Source of the DNA: Ferruginibacter sp.
GTDB lineage: Bacteria > Bacteroidota > Bacteroidia > Chitinophagales > Chitinophagaceae
DNA length: 64,000 nucleotides
Reading direction: 5' to 3'
NCBI GenBank assembly: GCA_013141435.1
Contig: JABFQZ010000018.1
Span: forward strand, 1 to 64,000
Position numbers and translations under genes: made by a program. The notes below the pieces were generated by a model, which saw only the letters and a list, made by a program, of their open reading frames with translations, ran no database searches and was not told where the DNA came from. Each line of letters opens with the position of its first letter. Position 1 is the stretch's first letter. Positions 51,512-60,234 of this stretch are shown here, piece after piece.

Positions 51512-52273
51512 ATGAAAGTATTAATTATTGAAGACGAAGAGCCAGCAGCAAAAAGATTACAAAAAATGATTGTAGAAATTGCACCTAATGCTGAAATATT
51601 AGATACTATTGTAAGCGTAACTTCGGCAATAAGGTGGTTTAACGAAAACAAAATGCCTGATTTAATATTGTCGGACATTCAATTATCGGATGGTATTAGT
51701 TTCGATATTTTTAAATCTATTGAAGTTACATGCCCAGTAATTTTTACAACTGCTTTTGATCAGTATGCTATAGATGCATTTAAAATAAATACCATTGATT
51801 ATTTATTAAAACCAATAAAAAAAGAAGCCTTACAAGAGGCTTTAGTAAAGCATAATAAATTATCTACAAAAAATACTGCCATTGATTTTAAACAATTTTT
51901 GGAAACATATAATAGCCCAACTATAACTTATAAAAAAAGATTTGTAGTGCGCTATGGAGAGCATATTAAAACCATAAATATTGATGAGGTAGCCTTTTTT
52001 TTTACAGAAGACAAAGTGAATTTTTTAACTACAACAGAAGGACGTAGATATACAATTGAGTACAATTTAGATTCGTTAGAAACTATCATAGATCCTAAAA
52101 CATATTTTAGAATAAACCGCCAATATATAATTGGCATACATGCTATAACAGAAATGTTTGCATACACAAAAAGTAGGGTATTAATAAAATTAAACCCACC
52201 AGCAAAGCATGAAACCATAGTTAGTACCGAGCGTTCAGCCGAATTTAAACTTTGGCTTGGCGATGAAAAGTAG
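51512..52273 (+). CDS. LytTR-family response regulator (TCS2 regulator)
   Basis: A 253-residue regulator. The receiver has E7-D8-E9, phospho-acceptor D55 (LILSDIQLSDG), the Thr of IFTTAFDQYAIDAF and Lys of YLLKPIKKEA, all standard. The LytTR domain (~140-250) contains RFVVRYGEHIKTINIDEVAF, FRINRQYIIGIHAI and TERSAEFKLWLG. It is the partner of the upstream kinase, with start and stop abutting. Direct repeats with 21-bp period lie before the operon and immediately after this gene, suggesting auto-regulation of its operon and control of the lipoprotein at 52387. Confidence 0.94.
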   Translation: MKVLIIEDEEPAAKRLQKMIVEIAPNAEILDTIVSVTSAIRWFNENKMPDLILSDIQLSDGISFDIFKSIEVTCPVIFTTAFDQYAIDAFKINTIDYLLKPIKKEALQEALVKHNKLSTKNTAIDFKQFLETYNSPTITYKKRFVVRYGEHIKTINIDEVAFFFTEDKVNFLTTTEGRRYTIEYNLDSLETIIDPKTYFRINRQYIIGIHAITEMFAYTKSRVLIKLNPPAKHETIVSTERSAEFKLWLGDEK

Positions 52274-52282
52274 CCAATAAAC

Positions 52283-52352
52283 TTATTCAGTACCAAAAAA
52301 TACCTGCTCAGTAATATAGAGTTTTATACAAATCATATTTGTTGCATTTTTA
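52283..52352 (+). promoter_or_regulatory. Putative LytTR operator pair and promoter of the small lipoprotein gene
   Basis: Direct repeats TTATTCAGTA (52283-52292) and CTGCTCAGTA (52304-52313) start 21 bp apart with an 11-base spacer. Thirty-one bases later CATTTTTA (52345-52352) is in the -7 position. Spacing and sequence match the promoter at 45298-45367, with the two half-site types in reversed order. No TTG at -33. Confidence 0.62.
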
Positions 52353-52386
52353 CATTATAAATTTTAACACTGTAAAAATTACAATT

Positions 52387-52812
52387 ATGACACACTCAAA
52401 AAAAAACAGAAGCCTTTCTTTTACGTTAGTAATTGTTATGCTAACAATTTTCACTTCTCTACAATCATCTACCTGCTCTAAAAGTGATGATATTGCTACC
52501 ATAAATGCCGCTCCAATTGCTGGAAGCTGGCGTGTAAGTTATTATTGGGATAAAAAAGATGAAACCAACAATTTTGCTGGTTACAACTTTTCGTTTAATG
52601 CTAATGGTCAAATTTCGGCTACCAATGGAACGAATACAATAACTGGCGCTTGGAGCCAAACAAGCTCAAGGTTTGTTGTAAATTTTGGCAATACACTTAT
52701 TTTTAGCGATATTAATGGCGATTGGCAAATTGTAGAAAAAACTGCAAACAGCATTAAATTAAAAGATGATAATCCTTTGCAAGATGATCAAATAACTTTT
52801 ACAAAAAATTAA
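52387..52812 (+). CDS. Small lipocalin-like secreted protein, TCS2 target candidate
   Basis: A 141-residue protein with a basic N-terminus, hydrophobic leader and cysteine-containing cleavage region (SSTCSKSDD), possibly a lipoprotein. The start at 52387 (MTHSKKNRSLSF) follows the promoter; the frame from 52339 would run into it. The mature part has lipocalin-like strands (IAGSWRVSYYWDKKDETNNF, ISATNGTNTITGAWSQ and NSIKLKDDNPLQDDQITF). The fold resembles small calycin/lipocalin-like proteins; no family name is certain. It follows the TCS2 regulator gene after 113 bases that contain the operator pair. Confidence 0.72.
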   Translation: MTHSKKNRSLSFTLVIVMLTIFTSLQSSTCSKSDDIATINAAPIAGSWRVSYYWDKKDETNNFAGYNFSFNANGQISATNGTNTITGAWSQTSSRFVVNFGNTLIFSDINGDWQIVEKTANSIKLKDDNPLQDDQITFTKN

Positions 52813-52877
52813 GCTAAAGCCTGTATCAATCCAAATCCAAATATCCAATTCCAATATCCGATTAGAGCTTTTAAAAT

Positions 52878-52914
52878 AAAGTAATGCAAACACAAAAACC
52901 TTGCATTACTTTTT
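52878..52914 (+). terminator. Intrinsic terminator after the small lipoprotein gene
   Basis: AAAGTAATGCAA (52878-52889) and TTGCATTACTTT (52901-52912) are perfect 12-bp arms with an 11-base loop, followed by TT. It closes the TCS2 region. The 60 bases before it contain short tandem ATCCAA-type words. Confidence 0.8.
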
Positions 52915-52946
52915 AAACCTCTCACAAAATCTTTAAAAATTAACCG

Positions 52947-53417
52947 ATGAAAAGCCTAATAATAACAACATTTCTTTTTATTCTTTGCGCAGAAACTTTT
53001 GCACAACCCTATGTTCAAAAAACTGCTTTTGATAACGAATCTATTTTAGCACAAGTAGATAGTTTAAAAACAGAATTTGCGAAACAAAATTTTGTTGCAG
53101 TAAAAGAAGCATCAATGGTAATGGATAGCGAATATGAAATTCCAGTAATTGTTCCATTAAAGGAAGGTACTTGGTATCGCATTATTTTTATTGGTGATAT
53201 TACTTCAAGATTATATGAAGTACGTATGTTTGATTGGAACGAAAAGCAAGTAGTATATCAAAAAAAAATGTGGGGAGATGTAGATGGTAATATTATTAAC
53301 TATGACTACATACCTAGATTTTCGGAATACCACATGATAAAACCTGTGCAAATAAACAAAAAGAAAGAACAAATTGGTGGTTATTTTATCATTTTTAAAA
53401 AGATTATAAAACCATAA
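52947..53417 (+). CDS. Secreted protein of unknown function
   Basis: A 156-residue protein with a signal peptide (MKSLIITTFLFILCAETFAQ). The mature part has no recognised domain; it is beta-rich, with IPVIVPLKEGTWYRIIFIGD and LYEVRMFDWNEKQVVYQK. No catalytic motif. It stands between a terminator and an ECF sigma factor gene, 70 bases before the latter, so linkage to either is uncertain. Confidence 0.65.
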   Translation: MKSLIITTFLFILCAETFAQPYVQKTAFDNESILAQVDSLKTEFAKQNFVAVKEASMVMDSEYEIPVIVPLKEGTWYRIIFIGDITSRLYEVRMFDWNEKQVVYQKKMWGDVDGNIINYDYIPRFSEYHMIKPVQINKKKEQIGGYFIIFKKIIKP

Positions 53418-53487
53418 TTTAATTCGTATTTCATTTTCTTTTATTTTCTTAACTCTTCTTTTTTAATCCTATATAATTTTAAAACCA

Positions 53488-54069
53488 ATGATAGAAAATT
53501 TACCTACTAACGATAGCCAATTAATTAATAAATATTTGAATGGCGAACAATATGCATTTGAAATAATTGTAAATAAGTATAAAGATCGAATTTTTACTTC
53601 AATACAATTTATGGTAAAAGATATATATTTAGCTGAGGATATTTTTCAAGAAACTTTTATAAAAATTATTGATTCAATTAAAAAAGGTGGATATATCGAT
53701 TCTGGAAAATTTTTGCCTTGGGCAATAAGTATTGCTAGAAATCTTTGCTTAGATTATTTTAGAACTGTAAAAAGGAAAACTGTAATAACAACGATTAACG
53801 GTACAAGTATTTTTGATACACTTTCTTTTTCTGAAGAAAATATAGAGTTGCAATTAATGAAAACTCAATCAGCGGAAAAAGTCAGAATTTTGATAGATAA
53901 ATTACCACAAGATTTAAGAGAAGTTGTAATACTTAGGCATTATGCCAACCTAAGTTTTAAAGAGATAGCACAAATTACAAATACAACAATAAGTACAAGT
54001 ATTGGCAGAATGCGTTATGCGCTACAAAATACACGAAAACTCATTGCCGAAAAACAAATATCGCTATAG
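53488..54069 (+). CDS. ECF-type RNA polymerase sigma factor
   Basis: A 193-residue sigma-70 family protein with region 2 (AFEIIVNKYKDRIFTSIQFM, LAEDIFQETFIKIIDSI, WAISIARNLCLDYFR) and region 4 (LPQDLREVVILRHYANLSFKEIAQITNTTISTSIGRMRYAL). Region 1 and 3 are absent, as in ECF sigmas. An anti-sigma factor is not adjacent. Region 4 helix-turn-helix is intact. The targets are unknown. It is followed by a bidirectional terminator. Confidence 0.93.
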   Translation: MIENLPTNDSQLINKYLNGEQYAFEIIVNKYKDRIFTSIQFMVKDIYLAEDIFQETFIKIIDSIKKGGYIDSGKFLPWAISIARNLCLDYFRTVKRKTVITTINGTSIFDTLSFSEENIELQLMKTQSAEKVRILIDKLPQDLREVVILRHYANLSFKEIAQITNTTISTSIGRMRYALQNTRKLIAEKQISL

Positions 54070-54087
54070 TTTTATGATTGATTGATG

Positions 54088-54119
54088 AAAAAAACCTTAC
54101 TAAAATTGTAAGGTTTTTT
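54088..54119. terminator. Bidirectional terminator between convergent genes
   Basis: AAAAAACCTTAC (54089-54100) and GTAAGGTTTTTT (54108-54119) form a 12-bp stem with a 7-base loop between the ECF sigma gene and the T9SS gene on the opposite strand. T-runs are present for both directions. Confidence 0.85.
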
Positions 54120-54123
54120 ATTG

Positions 54124-55335
54124 CTATTTAATAAATTTCCCTATAATTATATTGTTATTTTTTTCTTGTATTCTTATAAAATAATATCCAGAAGCAAGCA
54201 TGTGTACATCAATTATTTCTGAATTTAATACGCCAGCTAAAACAGTATTGCCAAAATTATTTACTATGAAATATTTATTTCCTTTAGATACAATAAATTT
54301 CTTTAAAATAATTTTATCCTTAACTGGATTTGGGAAAACATTAAAAAAAGATGAATTGATTTTGTTTGAAAGAGTAATTATTGAGGAGTAATTTATTCTG
54401 CCATCAAAATCTGTTTGTGCTAAGCGATAAAAGTTTTTTTCTTCTAAAACATTTTTGTGCAAAAAAGAATAAGTGTGCCTTACTGTTGTGCTTCCGTTAG
54501 CAATAATTTTTCCTATAGGCAAAAAGTTAACACCATCTAAACTATGCTCTATTACAAAAAATGCATTGTTTATTTCTTGTGCTGTTACCCAAAATAATTT
54601 ATTACCATTTTTAGTATGCTCACCTTCAAACGAAGATAACGTTACTGGTAAAGTGCTATAAGTTACAGTTAGTGTTGGCCTGTTTGCTATTGTAGCATTT
54701 TCTCTAGATGCAAATCTATTGGCAGATCCGGTAGCTACTTCATCGCCAATTACAATCCATCCAAAGTTAGAAGCAGGTGTGTTGTGCCAATTTTGAACAT
54801 CAGATTTTATTTGGGTAGACGTCCAAGTATAATTTCCTATCGATGGACCTACTATTGTGGAAGCAGAAGCTGTTGATGTGTAGTCTCCGCCAGATACTGT
54901 CCAAGCTGTAGTACAACCACCTACACCATCTGCAAAACTACAAGGCCATGTAGCATCAGATACTAAGGCACTTATTCCAGCACCATCACTAGATGTTCCT
55001 GCATTCGATGCTCCTTCTCCCCAATTCGATAACAATTTATGAACTTTTACGGTTGTAGCGGAGCCTCTACTTTTATTCATATTTAAAGTAAGTGTTGCAC
55101 TACTAAATACTGCACCCGCAGGTATTACAGATAAATCAAATTTAAGTAAAGCTCTTCGAGGGCTTGGAGGAGCAAAATTTGTAGTGCCAGTAAAAAGATT
55201 TTGGCCTTTGCCATTACTATTAGTTGGCGCATCTTCATATATAGAATTATCAGCTTGGGCAGTAATTACAACAGTTTGCGCATTTAATGTTAAAATAGAA
55301 AAAAAGGTAAAAAATAAAAAGTAAAAAGATTTCAT
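54124..55335 (-). CDS. T9SS-exported DNRLRE-type adhesion/binding protein
   Basis: A 403-residue secreted protein. A signal peptide (1-19, LNAQ) is followed by a DNRLRE/CBM96-like domain (~20-225; QADNSIYED, ALLKFDLSVIPAGAVFSSAT, TLTLNMNKS, NFGWIVIGDEVATGSANRFA, SRENATIANRPTLTVTY), a domain usually seen in bacterial cell-surface and carbohydrate-binding proteins. A fibronectin-like linker beginning LPVTLSSFEGEHTKNGNKLF and a T9SS type A sorting domain (FNVFPNPVKDKIILKK ... YYFIRIQEKNNNIIIGKFIK) complete it. It has no catalytic domain. Its upstream region carries a 26-bp palindrome. Confidence 0.9.
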   Translation of the reverse strand: MKSFYFLFFTFFSILTLNAQTVVITAQADNSIYEDAPTNSNGKGQNLFTGTTNFAPPSPRRALLKFDLSVIPAGAVFSSATLTLNMNKSRGSATTVKVHKLLSNWGEGASNAGTSSDGAGISALVSDATWPCSFADGVGGCTTAWTVSGGDYTSTASASTIVGPSIGNYTWTSTQIKSDVQNWHNTPASNFGWIVIGDEVATGSANRFASRENATIANRPTLTVTYSTLPVTLSSFEGEHTKNGNKLFWVTAQEINNAFFVIEHSLDGVNFLPIGKIIANGSTTVRHTYSFLHKNVLEEKNFYRLAQTDFDGRINYSSIITLSNKINSSFFNVFPNPVKDKIILKKFIVSKGNKYFIVNNFGNTVLAGVLNSEIIDVHMLASGYYFIRIQEKNNNIIIGKFIK

Positions 55336-55352
55336 AAGTAATGATTTTTTTA

Positions 55353-55378
55353 TTAATTAAAGTTACAACTTTAATTAA
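55353..55378 (-). promoter_or_regulatory. 26-bp palindrome upstream of the T9SS gene
   Basis: TTAATTAAAGTT (55353-55364) and AACTTTAATTAA (55367-55378) are perfect 12-bp arms with a 2-base centre, 17 bases upstream of the T9SS gene ATG at 55335. The position suits a repressor operator or an mRNA leader hairpin. The remaining gap up to 55646 is AT-rich with no gene seen. Confidence 0.5.
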
Positions 55379-55646
55379 ATACATCATATCAAAGAATAGT
55401 AGCTTTTGGAAAATATTATGCTAAAAAGGTAAAATCTTTATTTCACTTTTTTCTTTTTAAGTACAGTTTTATTAAACCCATTATTTTAAAGCATGTTTAT
55501 AATACATTCACCATTCTTTTTATAAGATAAAAGTAAACGACTATCATTTTTGTGCTATTTTGGGCATTTTAGGTATAAAACAGATGTTCATTAAATAAAA
55601 TACTTGCCTCTGTTAAATTTATTTACATTATTTCCTAATATTTTAT

Positions 55647-55654
55647 TACTTTTG
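55647..55654 (+). promoter_or_regulatory. -7 box of the rpmH promoter
   Basis: TACTTTTG matches TAnnTTTG; no clear TTG at -33 distance. It predicts a leader of about 80 bases before the rpmH ATG, containing AGAG/CTCT as a weak hairpin. Confidence 0.5.
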
Positions 55655-55738
55655 CAGTCCTTTCACAAGCGGTAGAGATGGTGCTCTGCATGCGATAATG
55701 AATTTAACAATATTTGTAAAAGGAAAAAAACATAAAAA

Positions 55739-55906
55739 ATGCCAGGAAAAAAAAGAACCTACCAACCCCACAAACGTCGTAGAAAATCTGTTCACGGATT
55801 TCGTGAGCGTATGAGCACTGCAAATGGCCGTAAGGTATTAGCAAGCCGTAGAGCTAAGGGTCGTCATAAACTTACAGTTTCTGATGAGCATGGTTCAAAA
55901 AAATAA
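55739..55906 (+). CDS. rpmH: 50S ribosomal protein L34
   Basis: A 55-residue highly basic ribosomal protein. After the N-terminal [17 protein letters not shown] it has the invariant core [20 protein letters not shown] followed by [10 protein letters not shown], the hallmark of L34. The usual MKRTFQPS N-terminus is slightly extended by MPG. It is too short for many gene finders. A terminator follows 37 bases after the stop. No rnpA follows, unlike the usual rpmH-rnpA arrangement. Confidence 0.96.
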   Translation: MPGKKRTYQPHKRRRKSVHGFRERMSTANGRKVLASRRAKGRHKLTVSDEHGSKK

Positions 55907-55942
55907 ACACAGATAATTTAGCCTTTGTGCCAAAATATTTAC

Positions 55943-55971
55943 AAGCCCTACATTTTTGTAGGGCTTTTTTT
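55943..55971 (+). terminator. Intrinsic terminator of rpmH
   Basis: AAGCCCTACA (55943-55952) and TGTAGGGCTT (55957-55966) form a perfect 10-bp GC-containing stem with a 4-base loop and a T-run. Also usable for the convergent helicase gene from the other side. Confidence 0.92.
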
Positions 55972-56043
55972 ATAAAGCAAATTTGTAAGGCTACTAAAAG
56001 TGTTATGATTTTTAATTCTTTACAATGAAAAAGTTGCTTAAAA

Positions 56044-58389
56044 CTATCCCACAATCATCAATTTTGCATAGTTCAACATTATTTTCTTTTCGCCATTTAT
56101 TTCAAAGTTAATGGTAGCAATAGGGTTGTGTGCCGCTCCTTCCATTTTTTCGATAACACCAAAGCCAAATTTTTGGTGTTCAATTTTTTGCCCTTCGGCT
56201 AATTCGGCCGTTTTGTTTGGGGTAAAATTAGATGATATACTGTGCTCTTTTGTTTGAGGTTTTACTGGTATAGCATACGAAGGTTTGCTTGCTTCTTTTT
56301 TGGCAAACATACTTCCTTGGTTGCCACCAGTATTTTCAAAGCCTCTACCCATGCGCTCAAAGGCAGTACCACGGCTACCTGTTGTAGTAGCATTGTTTCG
56401 AGCAGCTGCACCTGCATAGCTTTTATCAATGTTTTCTTCTGGCATTTCGTCAATAAAACGACTTGGCTCATTTTGTTGCAATTGTCCAAACCTATAACGA
56501 GCATTACTGTAACTTAAATACAGCTTCGCTTTTGCCCTTGTTATTGCTACATAAAATAAACGCCTTTCTTCTTCCAATTCTTCCCTTGTATTTATAGCCA
56601 TTGCATTCGGAAAAAGAGTTTCTTCTAATCCTCCTACAAAAACTACCGGAAATTCTAATCCCTTTGCAGCATGTATTGTCATTAGTTTTACCACATCTTG
56701 GTTTGTATCATCGCCGTCTTTATCGGCATCGGTAAGTAATACAATTTGTTGTAAATATCCTCCAAGGCTTTTATCACCTACTTCTCCATCTTCTTCATTT
56801 TGTGGGGTTTCGGTAAATTCTTTTATTGAGTTTAGCAACTCTTGTACGTTTTCGTACCTTGCTAAACCTTCAGTGGTTTTATCATTAAACAATTCTTTTA
56901 CCAATCCACAATTTTTACCTACCAAAAATGCCAAATCGTAAGCGTTCTTTTTTGGCATTTCGCTTTGAAACATTTTTATCATTGTTACAAAGTTGTCAAT
57001 GGCTTCTAATGTGCCGCTCTTAAAGCCATACATAGCGGCGTTACAAGCAATATCCCACATACTAAGGTTTTGCTCATTTGCAAACAAAACCAATTTATCA
57101 ATTGTAGTTTTTCCTATTGCACGTACTGGGTAATTTATGATTCTTTTTAAAGCCTCTTCATCTCTTGGGTTTACCACTATTCTCAAATAACTAATTAAAT
57201 CTTTTACTTCTTTGCGTTGGTAAAAACTTAAGCCTCCGTATATGCGATATGCAATACCCATGCGCCTTAAAGCTTCCTCAAAGCTTCTACTTTGTGCATT
57301 GGTACGGTACAAAATAGCAAAGTCTTGATTAAAATAATGGTTTCGTAATTTATTTTCTTGTATTGCATCTGCCACCATTTTACCCTCGTCGTTATCAGTC
57401 ATGGTACGCACAAGTTTTATTTTTTCGCCTTGGCTATTATCAGTAAATAAGTTTTTTTCTATTTGTCCTTTATTATTTCCAATAATTTGGTTTGCTACAC
57501 TAATTATATTTTTTGTACTCCTATAATTTTGTTCCAACTTTACCACTTTCACATCATCATAATCTTTTTCAAACTGCAAAATATTTTCAATAGTTGCTCC
57601 TCTAAAGCTATAAATACTTTGAGCATCATCGCCTACTACACATACGTTTTCGTGCATGGCACCAAGTAATTTTATTATTTCGTATTGTGCAGTGTTGGTA
57701 TCCTGATATTCATCTATCATTAAGTATTTAAACTTGTGTTGGTATTTGCTTAAACTTTGGGGTACATTTTTTAAAAGTATATAAAATTTAAAAAGTAAAT
57801 CATCAAAATCCATAGCGCCGTTTTTGTAACAACGCTTGGCGTATGCATCGTAAATTTGCCCTTGCATTGGTCGGTTTGCTCTAGCATCTTCTTGCTGTAA
57901 GGTGTAATCATTAGCATATTCTGCAGGGCCTACTAATGCATTTTTTGCTGATGATATTCTGTTGTAAACAACATTCGGTTTATATTGTTTATCATCTAAC
58001 TCTAATTCTTTAATTACTGTTTTTACTACACTTTTTGCATCATCAGTGTCGTATATTGTAAAGTTGCTTGGGTAACCAATGTTTGGGGCTTCGGTGCGAA
58101 GGATACGAGCAAAAACGCTGTGAAAAGTGCCAATATATAAATTTCTAGCTTCGTTATTTCCCAATATCCTTTCTACCCTTTCTTTCATTTCTTTGGCAGC
58201 TTTATTGGTAAATGTAAGTGCCAAAATATTAAAAGCATCTACCCCATAATGGCTCATCAAATGGGTAATACGAGTAGTAAGCACTTTTGTTTTTCCACTT
58301 CCGGCACCTGCTATTATCATTATTGGACCATCTTTGTGCAATACGGCTTCTTTTTGTGGAGCATTTAATTCTTCTAAATATTTGGGCAT
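56044..58389 (-). CDS. UvrD/PcrA-type DNA helicase
   Basis: A 781-residue superfamily 1A 3'-5' helicase of nucleotide-excision and mismatch repair or replication-fork rescue. Walker A AGAGSGKTKVLTTRI, motif II YLMIDEYQDTNTAQYE, motif III VVGDDAQSIYSFRGA, motif IV LEQNYRSTKNI, motif V MTIHAAKGLEFPVVFV and motif VI LFYVAITRAKAKLYL are all present. The C-terminus has the linker and a UvrD-type tail with KIEHQKFGFGVIEKMEG. The start at 58389 (MPKYLEELNAPQ) is preferred over 58416, because a -7 box at 58394-58401 places transcription start at that codon. Named by family; PcrA versus UvrD cannot be decided. Confidence 0.94.
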   Translation of the reverse strand: MPKYLEELNAPQKEAVLHKDGPIMIIAGAGSGKTKVLTTRITHLMSHYGVDAFNILALTFTNKAAKEMKERVERILGNNEARNLYIGTFHSVFARILRTEAPNIGYPSNFTIYDTDDAKSVVKTVIKELELDDKQYKPNVVYNRISSAKNALVGPAEYANDYTLQQEDARANRPMQGQIYDAYAKRCYKNGAMDFDDLLFKFYILLKNVPQSLSKYQHKFKYLMIDEYQDTNTAQYEIIKLLGAMHENVCVVGDDAQSIYSFRGATIENILQFEKDYDDVKVVKLEQNYRSTKNIISVANQIIGNNKGQIEKNLFTDNSQGEKIKLVRTMTDNDEGKMVADAIQENKLRNHYFNQDFAILYRTNAQSRSFEEALRRMGIAYRIYGGLSFYQRKEVKDLISYLRIVVNPRDEEALKRIINYPVRAIGKTTIDKLVLFANEQNLSMWDIACNAAMYGFKSGTLEAIDNFVTMIKMFQSEMPKKNAYDLAFLVGKNCGLVKELFNDKTTEGLARYENVQELLNSIKEFTETPQNEEDGEVGDKSLGGYLQQIVLLTDADKDGDDTNQDVVKLMTIHAAKGLEFPVVFVGGLEETLFPNAMAINTREELEEERRLFYVAITRAKAKLYLSYSNARYRFGQLQQNEPSRFIDEMPEENIDKSYAGAAARNNATTTGSRGTAFERMGRGFENTGGNQGSMFAKKEASKPSYAIPVKPQTKEHSISSNFTPNKTAELAEGQKIEHQKFGFGVIEKMEGAAHNPIATINFEINGEKKIMLNYAKLMIVG

Positions 58390-58393
58390 GTTG

Positions 58394-58401
58394 CAAAGGT
58401 A
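58394..58401 (-). promoter_or_regulatory. -7 box of the UvrD/PcrA gene, leaderless geometry
   Basis: On the minus strand this reads TACCTTTG; its G at 58394 is five bases from the A of the ATG at 58389. No TTG at -33 was found. Confidence 0.5.
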
Positions 58402-58485
58402 ATTTTTTAAATGCAAAATATTATTTTGAAAAAGAATATCTCTAAAATTGCAGCATTCAAATTTCTATATTCCCTCATCTACCCT

Positions 58486-58493
58486 TATCTTTG
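58486..58493 (+). promoter_or_regulatory. -7 box of the atp operon promoter
   Basis: TATCTTTG matches TAnnTTTG and ends 20 bases before the atpB ATG at 58514. No clear TTG lies at the -33 distance. Confidence 0.55.
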
Positions 58494-58513
58494 CGCCAAA
58501 ATTGAGGGTGTAT

Positions 58514-59611
58514 ATGTTACAAAAGAGCATCAAATATATATTGGCATTGGCTTTTAGCCTTTTTTTAACCACTTTTGGCACTGCAAGTTTTGCGCAAGAA
58601 ACTGAGCATAACGGTGGGCATGAGCCTAAGGAAGAAAAGTTAGATCCAGCTAAAATAATAATGGATCATATTAAAGATGCCCATGAGTTTCATTTTTTTA
58701 CAGCCGGTAATTTTCATGCTACCATACCATTACCAATAATTTTATATTCCCCTTCAAAAGGTATATCGCTATTTTCTTCTAGCCGTTTTGGCCATGAGGG
58801 AGAAGAAACTTATAATGGCTTTAAATTAAATGAGCATAAAGAAATTGTAGCTGAAGATGGAGCAAAAGTTTACGATTTATCTATTACTAAAAATGTAGTA
58901 CAGCTTTTATTAGCGCTATCGGTTTTAGTGTTTTTAATGATAAGTATTGCAAAAAAATATGCAAAAGGAGTAGGGGTTACAAGTGCGCCAAAGGGCTGGC
59001 AAAACGCTGTAGAGCCTGTAATTACATTTGTAAGAGATGAAGTGGCAAAGCCAAACCTAGGTAAAAAATGGACAAAGTACATGCCATATTTACTTACGGT
59101 TTTCTTTTTTATACTTATCAATAATTTATTTGGTTTATTGCCAGGGTCGGCTAATGTTACTGGTAATACTGCATTTACAGCTGTATTAGGTATTTTATCA
59201 TTGGTAGTAATATTATTTAGCACCAATTCGCATTTTTGGGCTCATATATTTTGGCCTCCAGGAGTTCCTATTTTTGTAAAAATTATTTTAATACCAATAG
59301 AGCTTTTGGGTGTATTAGTAATTAAACCTGCGGCACTTATTATTCGTTTGTTTGCCAATATGGTAGCTGGGCATATTATAATTTTAAGCTTTATATCGTT
59401 AATATTTATATTTGGTGCAATGGCTAAAGGAGCAGGCTGGGGTTTTTCGCCAATATCAATTTTATTTACGGTATTTATTTATTTTATAGAGTTACTTGTA
59501 GCATTTATACAGGCTTTTATATTTACTAACCTTACAGCAGTATTTATTGGGCAAGCATTTGAAGGTGGGCATGATGATGTAGATGGGCATACAGATGCAG
59601 TAATAATATAA
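58514..59611 (+). CDS. atpB: ATP synthase F0 subunit a
   Basis: A 365-residue membrane subunit forming the proton half-channels of F0. The start at 58514 (MLQKSIKYILALAFSL) is favoured over 58448, which lies upstream of the promoter box. The N-terminal signal-like helix and long His/Glu-rich segment (~25-125) typical of Bacteroidota precede the membrane part. The essential helix with the catalytic arginine (AALIIRLFANMVAGHIIILS) and the C-terminal VAFIQAFIFTNLTAVFIGQA are clear. The protein ends with a His/Asp-rich tail. First gene of atpBEFH. Subunit I/Z genes are not adjacent. Confidence 0.97.
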   Translation: MLQKSIKYILALAFSLFLTTFGTASFAQETEHNGGHEPKEEKLDPAKIIMDHIKDAHEFHFFTAGNFHATIPLPIILYSPSKGISLFSSSRFGHEGEETYNGFKLNEHKEIVAEDGAKVYDLSITKNVVQLLLALSVLVFLMISIAKKYAKGVGVTSAPKGWQNAVEPVITFVRDEVAKPNLGKKWTKYMPYLLTVFFFILINNLFGLLPGSANVTGNTAFTAVLGILSLVVILFSTNSHFWAHIFWPPGVPIFVKIILIPIELLGVLVIKPAALIIRLFANMVAGHIIILSFISLIFIFGAMAKGAGWGFSPISILFTVFIYFIELLVAFIQAFIFTNLTAVFIGQAFEGGHDDVDGHTDAVII

Positions 59612-60021
<410 letters not shown>

Positions 60022-60082
60022 GCCATGCACAAAAAACATTACTGCACCTAAAGCATAGGGCTGAGGGTGCAGTATTTTTAGC

Positions 60083-60226
60083 ATTTAGATAAATACTAGT
60101 ATTGAGATATGAGATTGCTCAATTTATAGTTTTTCAAATTATTAACATCTAAATACTAAATACAATAACCCAAATACAATAATCTAAATACTATTATATT
60201 AATACTCAATACTAACATCTAAATAC
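60083..60226 (+). repeat. Inverted repeat between atpE and atpF
   Basis: Arms ATTTAGAT...AGTATTGAG (60083-60110) and CTCAATACTAACATCTAAAT (60204-60223) are inverted. The centre holds tandem CTAAATAC/CAATA words. Same word family as the neighbouring repeats but not a copy of them. Confidence 0.6.
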
Positions 60227-60234
60227 ATATTAAA

